From positions 14,274,133-14,338,132 of the forward strand of contig OY743187.1 in assembly GCA_963555705.1 (NCBI GenBank): a stretch of 64,000 nucleotides of DNA, given 5' to 3'. The position numbers were made by a program, and so were the translations under genes. Of this stretch, positions 21,925 to 32,098 are shown in pieces. The notes beneath the pieces were generated by a model. That model made no database searches and was not told the origin of the DNA. It saw nothing but the letters and a program-made list of their open reading frames with translations. The stretch is from Ligustrum vulgare. Lineage: Eukaryota; Streptophyta; Magnoliopsida; Lamiales; Oleaceae. How positions within the stretch are numbered: position 1 is the first letter of the stretch; each line of letters starts with the position of its first letter.

Positions 21925-22476
21925 ATGGATATCATTCTTACAAACATTCGCAAGTATTATTCCAGTCTTCCAATGAATGATCTGAGGAAAATTTATCGAA
22001 TAAGACTCGAAAGATTGAGGTTGCTGATGGCTCATGGTGTTTCAGAAGATGTTCGCTGGTTGATCGAAGCAAAGGTTCGACTATCTGGTGAATTACCTAT
22101 GACATTTCCAAAGCACATGCCTGGTTTAGGCAAAAGCACCTTCGCAAAGAAACGAAGAGCAAAAAGGCTGAATGGTTGCTACAAATGTGCTCGTTGGAAC
22201 TGTGATACTCGTTGCAAAACAGTAGGATATTCTTCTACTAATCGGGATGATAAAATCAAATTCATAAAGGGTGGACTGAGTAAGGAGTCTTTGGATGATA
22301 TTCGACTGACTCTTGAGACGCACCCAAGTGGTTATGTGCAACGTGAACTTCTCTCCTTATACGCTCAGTTTAACGAGGACAAAAATCGTTATAGTCTCCA
22401 AAATATAATAGCAAAAGATCCTGTTTGCCAGTCTGTTTTACAAAATGAGGCTTCTGGCAGTTCATCAATGATATAA
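21925..22476 (+). CDS. Virus-like cysteine-rich nucleic-acid-binding protein (CRP), copy B1
   Basis: 183 residues. Layout: residues 1-57 helical, with LRKIYRIRLERLRLL; a basic patch KKRRAKR at 75-81; C85-x2-C88-x4-C93-x3-C97, a probable zinc-binding cluster with a Trp between the middle cysteines; then KIKFIKGGLSKESLDDIRLTL, followed by a helical C-terminal part. The order basic patch, Cys cluster, FI..G recalls cysteine-rich proteins of carlaviruses and related flexible filamentous RNA viruses. No coat protein, replicase or movement gene was seen next to it. It is followed after 337 bp by LOG on the same strand. All 183 codons look identical to copy B2, and the protein is about 85% identical to copy A. 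I recognise a likely family, not a proven one. Confidence 0.7.
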   Translation: MDIILTNIRKYYSSLPMNDLRKIYRIRLERLRLLMAHGVSEDVRWLIEAKVRLSGELPMTFPKHMPGLGKSTFAKKRRAKRLNGCYKCARWNCDTRCKTVGYSSTNRDDKIKFIKGGLSKESLDDIRLTLETHPSGYVQRELLSLYAQFNEDKNRYSLQNIIAKDPVCQSVLQNEASGSSSMI

Positions 22477-22729
22477 GGTAAATCTCTTGATACACATTTA
22501 AAATATTTTGCTGTTTTCTTTCACGCGTTTTGGAAATAAAATATATTTTCCTTTCTCGAGTTTTGATAAAGCTGGAAATAAATATATTTTCCTTTCTCGA
22601 GGTTTGATAAAGCTGGAAATAAATCACCGAAAGGTGATATCTTTGGTAAAACAGTCAAAAGTTGGCCGATTTTGTCAAAAGTAAATCTTTACTTTTTCAG
22701 AATCAATCAAAAACAGTAAGTTTTTCCGG

Positions 22730-22739
22730 CTTTAAATAG
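22730..22739 (+). promoter_or_regulatory. TTTAAATAG motif upstream of LOG (copy B1)
   Basis: CTTTAAATAG lies 84 bases before the LOG ATG, inside one of the best-conserved parts of the spacer between A and B (GTTTTTCGG, the motif, CCAAACAT, TTCATAGTTCA). Confidence 0.45.
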
Positions 22740-22813
22740 CCAAACATATTTCATAGTTCAGGCATCCCAAAATCACATCTTCTTCGTAAGTTTTCTCTTC
22801 TATACTATCAAAG

Positions 22814-23416
22814 ATGGAAGCACCAAAACTTCGACAGATCAAAACTATTTGTGTATTTTGTGGATCAAAAGTGGGGAAAGGCTTCAGTTATCTAGAAGCG
22901 GCCGTAGATCTTGGAAAGAAACTGGGGGAAAAAGGTATCACTCTTGTGTATGGGGGTGGTAGCAGTGGTCTAATGGGTTGTGTTTCCCAATCTGCTCTTG
23001 CAGAGAAATCAAAAGTAATCGGTGTCATACCTGTCCCTTTGGTAGATGTTGCAGGAAAAACACGAGGGCATGAAGTTCAAACCTTATCCATCCATGAACG
23101 CATAACTTGTATGCTATATGGTTCTGATGCCTTTATAGCCCTGCCCGGAGGTTTTGGTACCTTAGAAGAAATCTTTAACATTACCTCGTGGGCTCAACTA
23201 GATCTCCATACTAAGCCTATTGGGCTTCTGAATGTTAACAATTTCTTTGATGACTTGTTAACCTTTCTTGATTATGCTGTGGAACAGGGATTCATCTCTC
23301 CATTTTCCAGAAGGCTCCTTATTTCTGCTCCTACTATTGATGAACTACTGGATAAGCTGCAGTCATATATCTCAATACAAGATCCAGCAGGGGTTAAGAT
23401 AGATTGGTCGCAATGA
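22814..23416 (+). CDS. LOG-like cytokinin riboside 5'-monophosphate phosphoribohydrolase, copy B1 (intronless)
   Basis: 200 residues with LOG motifs CVFCGS (13-18), GGGSSGLMG (47-55), His94-Glu-Arg96 and PGGFGTLEE (111-119). Family members cleave cytokinin ribotides to the active base plus ribose 5-phosphate. Length is slightly short for LOG proteins (usually a little over 210). A TGA ends the frame where copy A has GGA, and 19 more sense codons matching copy A's tail follow that stop, so the B copies appear to have lost a basic C-terminal tail. The core is intact. There are no introns, unlike host LOG genes. The same-strand CRP gene lies upstream and three hairpins lie downstream. Antisense to the element's LTR transcription. 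Confidence 0.9.
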   Translation: MEAPKLRQIKTICVFCGSKVGKGFSYLEAAVDLGKKLGEKGITLVYGGGSSGLMGCVSQSALAEKSKVIGVIPVPLVDVAGKTRGHEVQTLSIHERITCMLYGSDAFIALPGGFGTLEEIFNITSWAQLDLHTKPIGLLNVNNFFDDLLTFLDYAVEQGFISPFSRRLLISAPTIDELLDKLQSYISIQDPAGVKIDWSQ

Positions 23417-23478
23417 AGGGGAATCAAGCGAAAATGGAGTCCGGTTAATGTAAACTTAACTTTATGAATCTTAGAATA

Positions 23479-23523
23479 GGTGGGGGTAGAGTACGGAGTA
23501 TTCTTACTCTCGAGACACCCCTC
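23479..23523 (+). other. Hairpin 1 downstream of LOG (copy B1)
   Basis: GGTGGGGGTAGAGTACGG, then a loop and TACTCTCGAGACACCCC. AGAGTA pairs with TACTCT and the GGTGGGG side with CACCCC. In the B copies the change of the outer strand to GGGG is matched by CCCC, a compensating pattern relative to copy A. Confidence 0.6.
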
Positions 23524-23578
23524 TAATTTCCTGGGATTTCCTTAATGTTTAAATCTTGTGTGTACCTCAAAGGTTCCA

Positions 23579-23618
23579 GGTGGTAGATTACGGAGTATTC
23601 TTACTCTCGAAACACACC
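23579..23618 (+). other. Hairpin 2 downstream of LOG (copy B1)
   Basis: GGTGGTAGATTACGGAG to TACTCTCGAAACACACC, with the same plan as hairpin 1. Confidence 0.6.
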
Positions 23619-23652
23619 TCTTTGAAGGTTTCTTTATTTCCTCAAAAGGTCA

Positions 23653-23691
23653 GAGGTGGTAGGATACGGCTACTCCGGAAACACATCACTC
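23653..23691 (+). other. Hairpin 3 downstream of LOG (copy B1)
   Basis: GAGGTGGTAGGATACGG to CTACTCCGGAAACACATC. The loop is shorter than in hairpins 1 and 2, but the outer strands and the ACGG and ACTC words are kept. Confidence 0.55.
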
Positions 23692-25702
23692 AATTTGAGG
23701 AATTTCCCATGTTGCTTTCTTTTGCTTTTGCGTGTTTCATGTATTTCTTTCCAGTGTGACTCTTGTGTGTTCTCCTTACGAGAAAATAATAATATCTCTG
23801 TTATCATCTACTAAATCTCGTTTGTGATGTAAATGAATTTGCATGTCTAACCTCAATTCTCTTAGTGATTGCATACCATACTATGCTCTTAATTCCAAAC
23901 GATAAAATTCTAGGCAGAGTTTCCTTTGAAATTTGGACTTATTCAAACCGTAAGCATACTTCATAACTCACAATAATAAATAATTCCACATTTGATCACA
24001 ACGATCTAAAAATTGACCACAATTTCATCAAACTTCAATATCATAAAAAAATATTCCAGAAAATCAATTCATAATTCCTCAACATAGAAATTTCAAATCA
24101 TAGTCGTCAATATCACAATATCACTTCCTTCAATACCTTAATTGGCTCAAAAGATTACTCATACTTATATTTATAAGTCATAAATCATATTCCCAAAATT
24201 TAATCACAAGGCCAAAGTTCATAATAAATTTCTCTTCAATATAGAGGCATAATTCACTTACTCAACATAATAGCCATTACTTAATTCCCAATAACCAAAT
24301 CTTTAAATCTCTAACTTCATAATGCTTCTCATAAAAGTCTCATTAAAATCATATCACTTATAATCTTAACATCTCATAAAACTTCATAAAATTGGCTCGC
24401 TATTTCTCATTAAATCTAAATGATAGATAATCTGAACATATTTCTAATCATTTCTGTTGACTTCTTATACTTAGTGCCATGTCTAAAATCAATTATGCAA
24501 AGTCCATTTAAGGTTCATCATTTCTAAACTCGAGGACAACAATTATTTTGAAAATCATTCTTAAGTCATATTATTCCCATTATGCTCAACACCCGTTCTC
24601 TTTCTTTCTTTCCGAATTTTTTTCAGAATTGAAACTTGAAGAGTGGTACCAATAATCATCCACAGTTTTTCCTTGCTTTTAAGCAAAGGTAGTGATAAAG
24701 GGATAAATTATTGAACCGAAAATTGAAACTTGAAGAGGAAGTACTAATAACCATCCACAGTTTTTCCCTTGTTTTTACACAAAGGTAGTGATAAAGGGAT
24801 AAATTATTGTACAAATTCATTATTAATTTTGTTTGTTTAATATATTATTCCATATATTTTTTGGCAAAAGTTACGAACCAACTTATTTTTCTAATTTAGT
24901 CAGTCTTACTAAGCTTAATATGAACCAAAATTCATATCAATATCCTCTATGTCTCATGATTCTACATAAAAAGGAATACATTAAAATTCAGGCTTCTATC
25001 AATTCATATCATACTCAACATGTATATTTCACTTAAAGATTCATAACATATGAAGATTTCATACTTAACATGTCTTAATAAAATCGTAAATGACTTGCAA
25101 AGCATATAACATACCTGGTTCGAGGAGTCAATACGTGGAGAGTGACATAGTAGAGTGATGAGTTAAAATATTTCATATAATCTTATTTTCCTTTAATCAA
25201 CAATAATTTAATGTGGTTGTATCCAAATCAACATTTTCTTGAATCATAATTCCTAATTAATCACAGTCTTCAAAACAAATCCAATATCGATATAGTAATT
25301 ATCTCCCCATCAATAATTAATAACTTAACCCAAATAAAATTTATCGTCAAATCTTATTTTTCCTTTAGTCCCCGAACTTCTAGAAATTTATCAAAGACAT
25401 CAATATAAACATCATATCACTAACTAATTATATTCCATAAAATTTTCAGGACATTACAAACTCCCTTGCTTAAAATGAATTTTGTCCTTGAAATTCGCAC
25501 ATCAAATTTCATCATGCTTTTCAAAATCATAACCATACTTGACATGTGAAAATTCAACTTTTTTTTTTTATAATGAATAGTGATTTCGTTCACTGTTCAT
25601 CATGAATAGCACGTCGTTTTACTGTTCACGTGAATAGTGATTTTTTTTTTTTTTAAAGAAATAAAATTTCAAAAATCTACAGAATCGTTTTTAAAACTCT
25701 TT

Positions 25703-25714
25703 GCTCTGATACCA
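25703..25714 (-). other. Primer binding site, tRNA-iMet type, beside LTR2
   Basis: The minus strand reads TGGTATCAGAGC two bases from the LTR end. The same site is at 32085-32096 beside LTR3. It shows that element B's genome runs on the minus strand. Confidence 0.85.
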
Positions 25715-25716
25715 AC

Positions 25717-27391
25717 TGTGACGACCCGAATTCTCGACCATTCGAGTGCCACTAAAAGTGACTCATATCATATTATCGAGACTTAAATAGAAATGTAAAA
25801 TTATTCAAAAGAATAATTAGAATCCCATAATTTTATTTGTGAATAAAAATAGAACATAATTTTCTTACATAAAGTTCAACATAATTATCTCATCAATCTT
25901 AACCACTTTTGCCACTTCCATGTTGACCGCCTCGAACCTTCAATTATCTGAAAATGGTAAATATCGTGGAGTGAGATTTATAAAATCCCAGTAAGTATAC
26001 CAAGCATAAATTTTCTTTTGAAAGCATATGGATCATTTTCATCATAACATAGGATAGGATCGAAATACTCATAAACATAGGGAGACACAAGAATTTTACC
26101 GAACTTAAATGGCAAGAATTCTTATGTGTAGCGCTACTAAACTCCGGTCCCCTTAGCATAATCATAAACATATCATATGGAACCCATAACAATCTTGTGA
26201 GATTGATTTCATAGCAATGATCCAAACATTTTCATAAAAACATAAGATATACTTACTTGTCATAAAAACATACTTACTTTTCATAAAAACATAAGGTGTA
26301 TTTACCTTTCATAAAAACATACTTACTTTTCATAAAAATATAAGATATACTTACTTGTCATAAAAACATACTTACTTTTCATAAAAACATAAGGTGTATT
26401 TACCTTTCATAAAAACATACTTACTTTTCATAAAAACATAAGATATACTTACCTTTTAAAAGATTAAAATGAAGTGTAGTAGTAAATGGACCAAAACTTT
26501 CTTGACCACCTTGAATTTCTCTTACTTGTGGATTTTGTCAAGAGATTGGAAATAAGTGTATATGTGTAGAGTTGTGTGTAAAAGAGATGGGTTTAAATAG
26601 ATGTATAAAGTTGGCATATTGTAAACATAATCATTCAATTCTATTAATTTTAACACATCCTTTTCTTAAAGTAAAGCACCATTCATATACTTTTCCATAT
26701 TTATACAAATATTATGCTCTTCATGATTACATATAATGGAGTCTTATCAACCATTCATATACTTTTCCATATTTATACAAATATTATGCTCTTCATGATT
26801 ACATATAATGGAATCTTATCAACCATTCATATACTTTTCCATATTTATACAAATATTATGCTCTTCATGATTACATATAATGGAGTCTATAATTCATTCA
26901 TATACTTTTCCATATTTATACAAATATTATGCTCTTCATGATTACATATAATGGAGTATATAATTCATTCATATACTTTTCCAAATTTATACAAATATTA
27001 TGCTCTTCATGATTACATATAATGGAGTATATAATTCATTCATATACTTTTCCATATTTATTAAATTAAGATTCTCATAATTATTATATATAATGGAACC
27101 TCTCATGCTTGCATATATTTTCTTAATTTCAATAATAAAAATAATTTTTGTATAAATAAATATTGGGATAACATTGAATTAAGTACTTGGACTTAATATA
27201 CTTTAAATCAAGAGAATGGAGATATTTTTAGAAATTCGGAATTTAATTTAAAATCGAACGATCTCGATTATTTCTTGACTTGGCTATACGAATACGTCGT
27301 GGCGTTAACTTAATAAAAATGGGTGAAATAGTAGCGACACGATTTTCTATTAAAATAATTATTAATCGCGTAAAAATTCTTGGTCGCTACA
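25717..27391 (-). repeat. Element B LTR2 (1675 bp)
   Basis: Central LTR shared by both units, the same length as LTR1 and apparently identical to it. It carries the same two internal arrays (26233-26452, 26680-27062). Confidence 0.93.
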
Positions 27392-28263
27392 AACTTACCC
27401 CCTTAAAATAATTTCGTCCTCGAAATTAAACTTACTTGATCTTATGATTTCTGAACACTTAATCAGAATCTCTTCTTCTTCTTCTTATGTAGCATCATCG
27501 CTACCATATTTAACCCACTAGACTTTGACTAAATGCATCAATTTGTTTTCTTAAGACATGAACTTTTCTATCAATAATAGACATATGTCTACTCATAAAT
27601 TCTTCTGAATCAAAATGAAAATTCCCAATCGTATGTGATATTTCATCATATCTTGTAGTACTCATGTAACCTGTCACTTATCATCGTATCATGTAACCTC
27701 AAATATTCGTATTAATATCTCTAAAATTTCAATAAATCTTTACTAACATATCATACCACAATAATTTGTCATTTCTTCTTATCACCAAATATCCCAAAAT
27801 AATTAAAACGATTACCTGAATATTTTCTATGTAATATACCCAAACATGTTATTCACATATCAACATAATCATCAGTTTATCTTTCCAATATTTGTAACCC
27901 AAAATTTCTGCAAAATTCAATAAACAAATATCTCCCAAATAATTAAAATTCTTAACTCAAATATCATAACATTTCCCGTAAGGTATTCATTTCACTTGCA
28001 CAAACTTATTAATCCTGATTCAATACAGTCCTTATTTCACTTTCACGTATCCCCGTATTATTTCTATACCTTGATTATTATATCAAAATATCAGTACCCA
28101 AAATCCAAGAAAATATTCCATATCTCAAATCCCGTCATCATCAAATATTCCTTTTATCAAGAAAGTAAACGGCGCATAACTCTTGTTCCCTCTTTTCCAT
28201 TATTCTATTCCGCGCTTTCTTGCTGGAATCAATATCACGCGGATTTCCTCCGATCCTTAATGC

Positions 28264-28273
28264 TTTTAAATAG
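28264..28273 (+). promoter_or_regulatory. TTTTAAATAG motif upstream of CRP (copy B2)
   Basis: Same sequence and spacing as at 21882-21891. Confidence 0.45.
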
Positions 28274-28306
28274 TTCATGCTGGGAAGAGGTTAGATCCAT
28301 CAAAAC

Positions 28307-28858
28307 ATGGATATCATTCTTACAAACATTCGCAAGTATTATTCCAGTCTTCCAATGAATGATCTGAGGAAAATTTATCGAATAAGACTCGAAAGATTGA
28401 GGTTGCTGATGGCTCATGGTGTTTCAGAAGATGTTCGCTGGTTGATCGAAGCAAAGGTTCGACTATCTGGTGAATTACCTATGACATTTCCAAAGCACAT
28501 GCCTGGTTTAGGCAAAAGCACCTTCGCAAAGAAACGAAGAGCAAAAAGGCTGAATGGTTGCTACAAATGTGCTCGTTGGAACTGTGATACTCGTTGCAAA
28601 ACAGTAGGATATTCTTCTACTAATCGGGATGATAAAATCAAATTCATAAAGGGTGGACTGAGTAAGGAGTCTTTGGATGATATTCGACTGACTCTTGAGA
28701 CGCACCCAAGTGGTTATGTGCAACGTGAACTTCTCTCCTTATACGCTCAGTTTAACGAGGACAAAAATCGTTATAGTCTCCAAAATATAATAGCAAAAGA
28801 TCCTGTTTGCCAGTCTGTTTTACAAAATGAGGCTTCTGGCAGTTCATCAATGATATAA
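28307..28858 (+). CDS. Virus-like cysteine-rich nucleic-acid-binding protein (CRP), copy B2
   Basis: 183 residues, the same protein as the copy at 21925-22476. KKRRAKR at 75-81 precedes the four cysteines C85, C88, C93 and C97. It is intact, starts at the same ATG after the same five-codon upstream ORF, and is followed by the second LOG gene. The near identity reflects recent duplication of the whole 6382-bp unit and says nothing about selection. The A to B comparison is the informative one. Confidence 0.7.
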   Translation: MDIILTNIRKYYSSLPMNDLRKIYRIRLERLRLLMAHGVSEDVRWLIEAKVRLSGELPMTFPKHMPGLGKSTFAKKRRAKRLNGCYKCARWNCDTRCKTVGYSSTNRDDKIKFIKGGLSKESLDDIRLTLETHPSGYVQRELLSLYAQFNEDKNRYSLQNIIAKDPVCQSVLQNEASGSSSMI

Positions 28859-29111
28859 GGTAAATCTCTTGATACACATTTAAAATATTTTGCTGTTTTC
28901 TTTCACGCGTTTTGGAAATAAAATATATTTTCCTTTCTCGAGTTTTGATAAAGCTGGAAATAAATATATTTTCCTTTCTCGAGGTTTGATAAAGCTGGAA
29001 ATAAATCACCGAAAGGTGATATCTTTGGTAAAACAGTCAAAAGTTGGCCGATTTTGTCAAAAGTAAATCTTTACTTTTTCAGAATCAATCAAAAACAGTA
29101 AGTTTTTCCGG

Positions 29112-29121
29112 CTTTAAATAG
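29112..29121 (+). promoter_or_regulatory. TTTAAATAG motif upstream of LOG (copy B2)
   Basis: Same as at 22730-22739, 84 bases before the LOG start. Confidence 0.45.
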
Positions 29122-29195
29122 CCAAACATATTTCATAGTTCAGGCATCCCAAAATCACATCTTCTTCGTAAGTTTTCTCTTCTATACTATCAAAG

Positions 29196-29798
29196 ATGGA
29201 AGCACCAAAACTTCGACAGATCAAAACTATTTGTGTATTTTGTGGATCAAAAGTGGGGAAAGGCTTCAGTTATCTAGAAGCGGCCGTAGATCTTGGAAAG
29301 AAACTGGGGGAAAAAGGTATCACTCTTGTGTATGGGGGTGGTAGCAGTGGTCTAATGGGTTGTGTTTCCCAATCTGCTCTTGCAGAGAAATCAAAAGTAA
29401 TCGGTGTCATACCTGTCCCTTTGGTAGATGTTGCAGGAAAAACACGAGGGCATGAAGTTCAAACCTTATCCATCCATGAACGCATAACTTGTATGCTATA
29501 TGGTTCTGATGCCTTTATAGCCCTGCCCGGAGGTTTTGGTACCTTAGAAGAAATCTTTAACATTACCTCGTGGGCTCAACTAGATCTCCATACTAAGCCT
29601 ATTGGGCTTCTGAATGTTAACAATTTCTTTGATGACTTGTTAACCTTTCTTGATTATGCTGTGGAACAGGGATTCATCTCTCCATTTTCCAGAAGGCTCC
29701 TTATTTCTGCTCCTACTATTGATGAACTACTGGATAAGCTGCAGTCATATATCTCAATACAAGATCCAGCAGGGGTTAAGATAGATTGGTCGCAATGA
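29196..29798 (+). CDS. LOG-like cytokinin riboside 5'-monophosphate phosphoribohydrolase, copy B2 (intronless)
   Basis: 200 residues, the same protein as the copy at 22814-23416, with GGGSSGLMG (47-55), Arg96 and PGGFGTLEE (111-119). It ends at the same TGA that truncates the tail present in copy A. Gene, spacer and hairpins are all present, so the unit was duplicated whole. If transcribed, both B copies would give the same enzyme. Confidence 0.9.
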   Translation: MEAPKLRQIKTICVFCGSKVGKGFSYLEAAVDLGKKLGEKGITLVYGGGSSGLMGCVSQSALAEKSKVIGVIPVPLVDVAGKTRGHEVQTLSIHERITCMLYGSDAFIALPGGFGTLEEIFNITSWAQLDLHTKPIGLLNVNNFFDDLLTFLDYAVEQGFISPFSRRLLISAPTIDELLDKLQSYISIQDPAGVKIDWSQ

Positions 29799-29860
29799 AG
29801 GGGAATCAAGCGAAAATGGAGTCCGGTTAATGTAAACTTAACTTTATGAATCTTAGAATA

Positions 29861-29905
29861 GGTGGGGGTAGAGTACGGAGTATTCTTACTCTCGAGACAC
29901 CCCTC
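29861..29905 (+). other. Hairpin 1 downstream of LOG (copy B2)
   Basis: Same sequence as 23479-23523. Confidence 0.6.
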
Positions 29906-29960
29906 TAATTTCCTGGGATTTCCTTAATGTTTAAATCTTGTGTGTACCTCAAAGGTTCCA

Positions 29961-30000
29961 GGTGGTAGATTACGGAGTATTCTTACTCTCGAAACACACC
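29961..30000 (+). other. Hairpin 2 downstream of LOG (copy B2)
   Basis: Same sequence as 23579-23618. Confidence 0.6.
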
Positions 30001-30034
30001 TCTTTGAAGGTTTCTTTATTTCCTCAAAAGGTCA

Positions 30035-30073
30035 GAGGTGGTAGGATACGGCTACTCCGGAAACACATCACTC
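30035..30073 (+). other. Hairpin 3 downstream of LOG (copy B2)
   Basis: Same sequence as 23653-23691. Confidence 0.55.
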
Positions 30074-32084
30074 AATTTGAGGAATTTCCCATGTTGCTTT
30101 CTTTTGCTTTTGCGTGTTTCATGTATTTCTTTCCAGTGTGACTCTTGTGTGTTCTCCTTACGAGAAAATAATAATATCTCTGTTATCATCTACTAAATCT
30201 CGTTTGTGATGTAAATGAATTTGCATGTCTAACCTCAATTCTCTTAGTGATTGCATACCATACTATGCTCTTAATTCCAAACGATAAAATTCTAGGCAGA
30301 GTTTCCTTTGAAATTTGGACTTATTCAAACCGTAAGCATACTTCATAACTCACAATAATAAATAATTCCACATTTGATCACAACGATCTAAAAATTGACC
30401 ACAATTTCATCAAACTTCAATATCATAAAAAAATATTCCAGAAAATCAATTCATAATTCATCAACATAGAAATTTCAAATCATAGTCGTCAATATCACAA
30501 TATCACTTCCTTCAATACCTTAATTGGCTCAAAAGATTACTCATACTTATATTTATAAGTCATAAATCATATTCCCAAAATTTAATCACAAGGCCAAAGT
30601 TCATAATAAATTTCTCTTCAATATAGAGGCATAATTCACTTACTCAACATAATAGCCATTACTTAATTCCCAATAACCAAATCTTTAAATCTCTAACTTC
30701 ATAATGCTTCTCATAAAAGTCTCATTAAAATCATATCACTTATAATCTTAACATCTCATAAAACTTCATAAAATTGGCTCGCTATTTCTCATTAAATCTA
30801 AATGATAGATAATCTGAACATATTTCTAATCATTTCTGTTGACTTCTTATACTTAGTGCCATGTCTAAAATCAATTATGCAAAGTCCATTTAAGGTTCAT
30901 CATTTCTAAACTCGAGGACAACAATTATTTTGAAAATCATTCTTAAGTCATATTATTCCCATTATGCTCAACACCCGTTCTCTTTCTTTCTTTCCGAATT
31001 TTTTTCAGAATTGAAACTTGAAGAGTGGTACCAATAATCATCCACAGTTTTTCCTTGCTTTTAAGCAAAGGTAGTGATAAAGGGATAAATTATTGAACCG
31101 AAAATTGAAACTTGAAGAGGAAGTACTAATAACCATCCACAGTTTTTCCCTTGTTTTTACACAAAGGTAGTGATAAAGGGATAAATTATTGTACAAATTC
31201 ATTATTAATTTTGTTTGTTTAATATATTATTCCATATATTTTTTGGCAAAAGTTACGAACCAACTTATTTTTCTAATTTAGTCAGTCTTACTAAGCTTAA
31301 TATGAACCAAAATTCATATCAATATCCTCTATGTCTCATGATTCTACATAAAAAGGAATACATTAAAATTCAGGCTTCTATCAATTCATATCATACTCAA
31401 CATGTATATTTCACTTAAAGATTCATAACATATGAAGATTTCATACTTAACATGTCTTAATAAAATCGTAAATGACTTGCAAAGCATATAACATACCTGG
31501 TTCGAGGAGTCAATACGTGGAGAGTGACATAGTAGAGTGATGAGTTAAAATATTTCATATAATCTTATTTTCCTTTAATCAACAATAATTTAATGTGGTT
31601 GTATCCAAATCAACATTTTCTTGAATCATAATTCCTAATTAATCACAGTCTTCAAAACAAATCCAATATCGATATAGTAATTATCTCCCCATCAATAATT
31701 AATAACTTAACCCAAATAAAATTTATCGTCAAATCTTATTTTTCCTTTAGTCCCCGAACTTCTAGAAATTTATCAAAGACATCAATATAAACATCATATC
31801 ACTAACTAATTATATTCCATAAAATTTTCAGGACATTACAAACTCCCTTGCTTAAAATGAATTTTGTCCTTGAAATTCGCACATCAAATTTCATCATGCT
31901 TTTCAAAATCATAACCATACTTGACATGTGAAAATTCAACTTTTTTTTTTTATAATGAATAGTGATTTCGTTCACTGTTCATCATGAATAGCACGTCGTT
32001 TTACTGTTCACGTGAATAGTGATTTTTTTTTTTTTTAAAGAAATAAAATTTCAAAAATCTACAGAATCGTTTTTAAAACTCTTT

Positions 32085-32096
32085 GCTCTGATACCA
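32085..32096 (-). other. Primer binding site, tRNA-iMet type, beside LTR3
   Basis: TGGTATCAGAGC on the minus strand, two bases from LTR3. This is the 5' end of the array in element orientation. Confidence 0.85.
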
Positions 32097-32098
32097 AC

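Larger units (their letters stand above)
21010..25716 (+). other. Element B internal region 1
   Basis: 4707 bp with the cassette (about 21800-23800) and long non-coding flanks. At its left is TTTCGTCCTCGAAATT, the complement of the usual end of gypsy pol (AATTTCGAGGACGAAA). A second similar motif with TTTTGTCCTTGAAATT lies near 25490, followed by short CACTATTCACGTGAACAGT-like stretches. The internal region is therefore a patchwork of gypsy remnants around the cassette. The only difference from internal region 2 noticed by eye is at about 24074 versus 30456 (C versus A). Confidence 0.7.
27392..32098 (+). other. Element B internal region 2
   Basis: Second 4707-bp internal copy, nearly base-identical to 21010-25716, holding the second cassette (about 28182-30182). 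It has no gag or pol. Confidence 0.75.

Noticed and set aside
21010..25716. Hidden gag or pol in the element B internal regions
   Set aside because: Reading both strands gave only short strings reminiscent of the 3' end of gypsy pol; no RT, integrase, protease or gag motif was visible.
19335..32098. CRISPR-like or satellite interpretation of the 6.4-kb period
   Set aside because: The period is explained by LTR-internal units with primer sites and target duplications.
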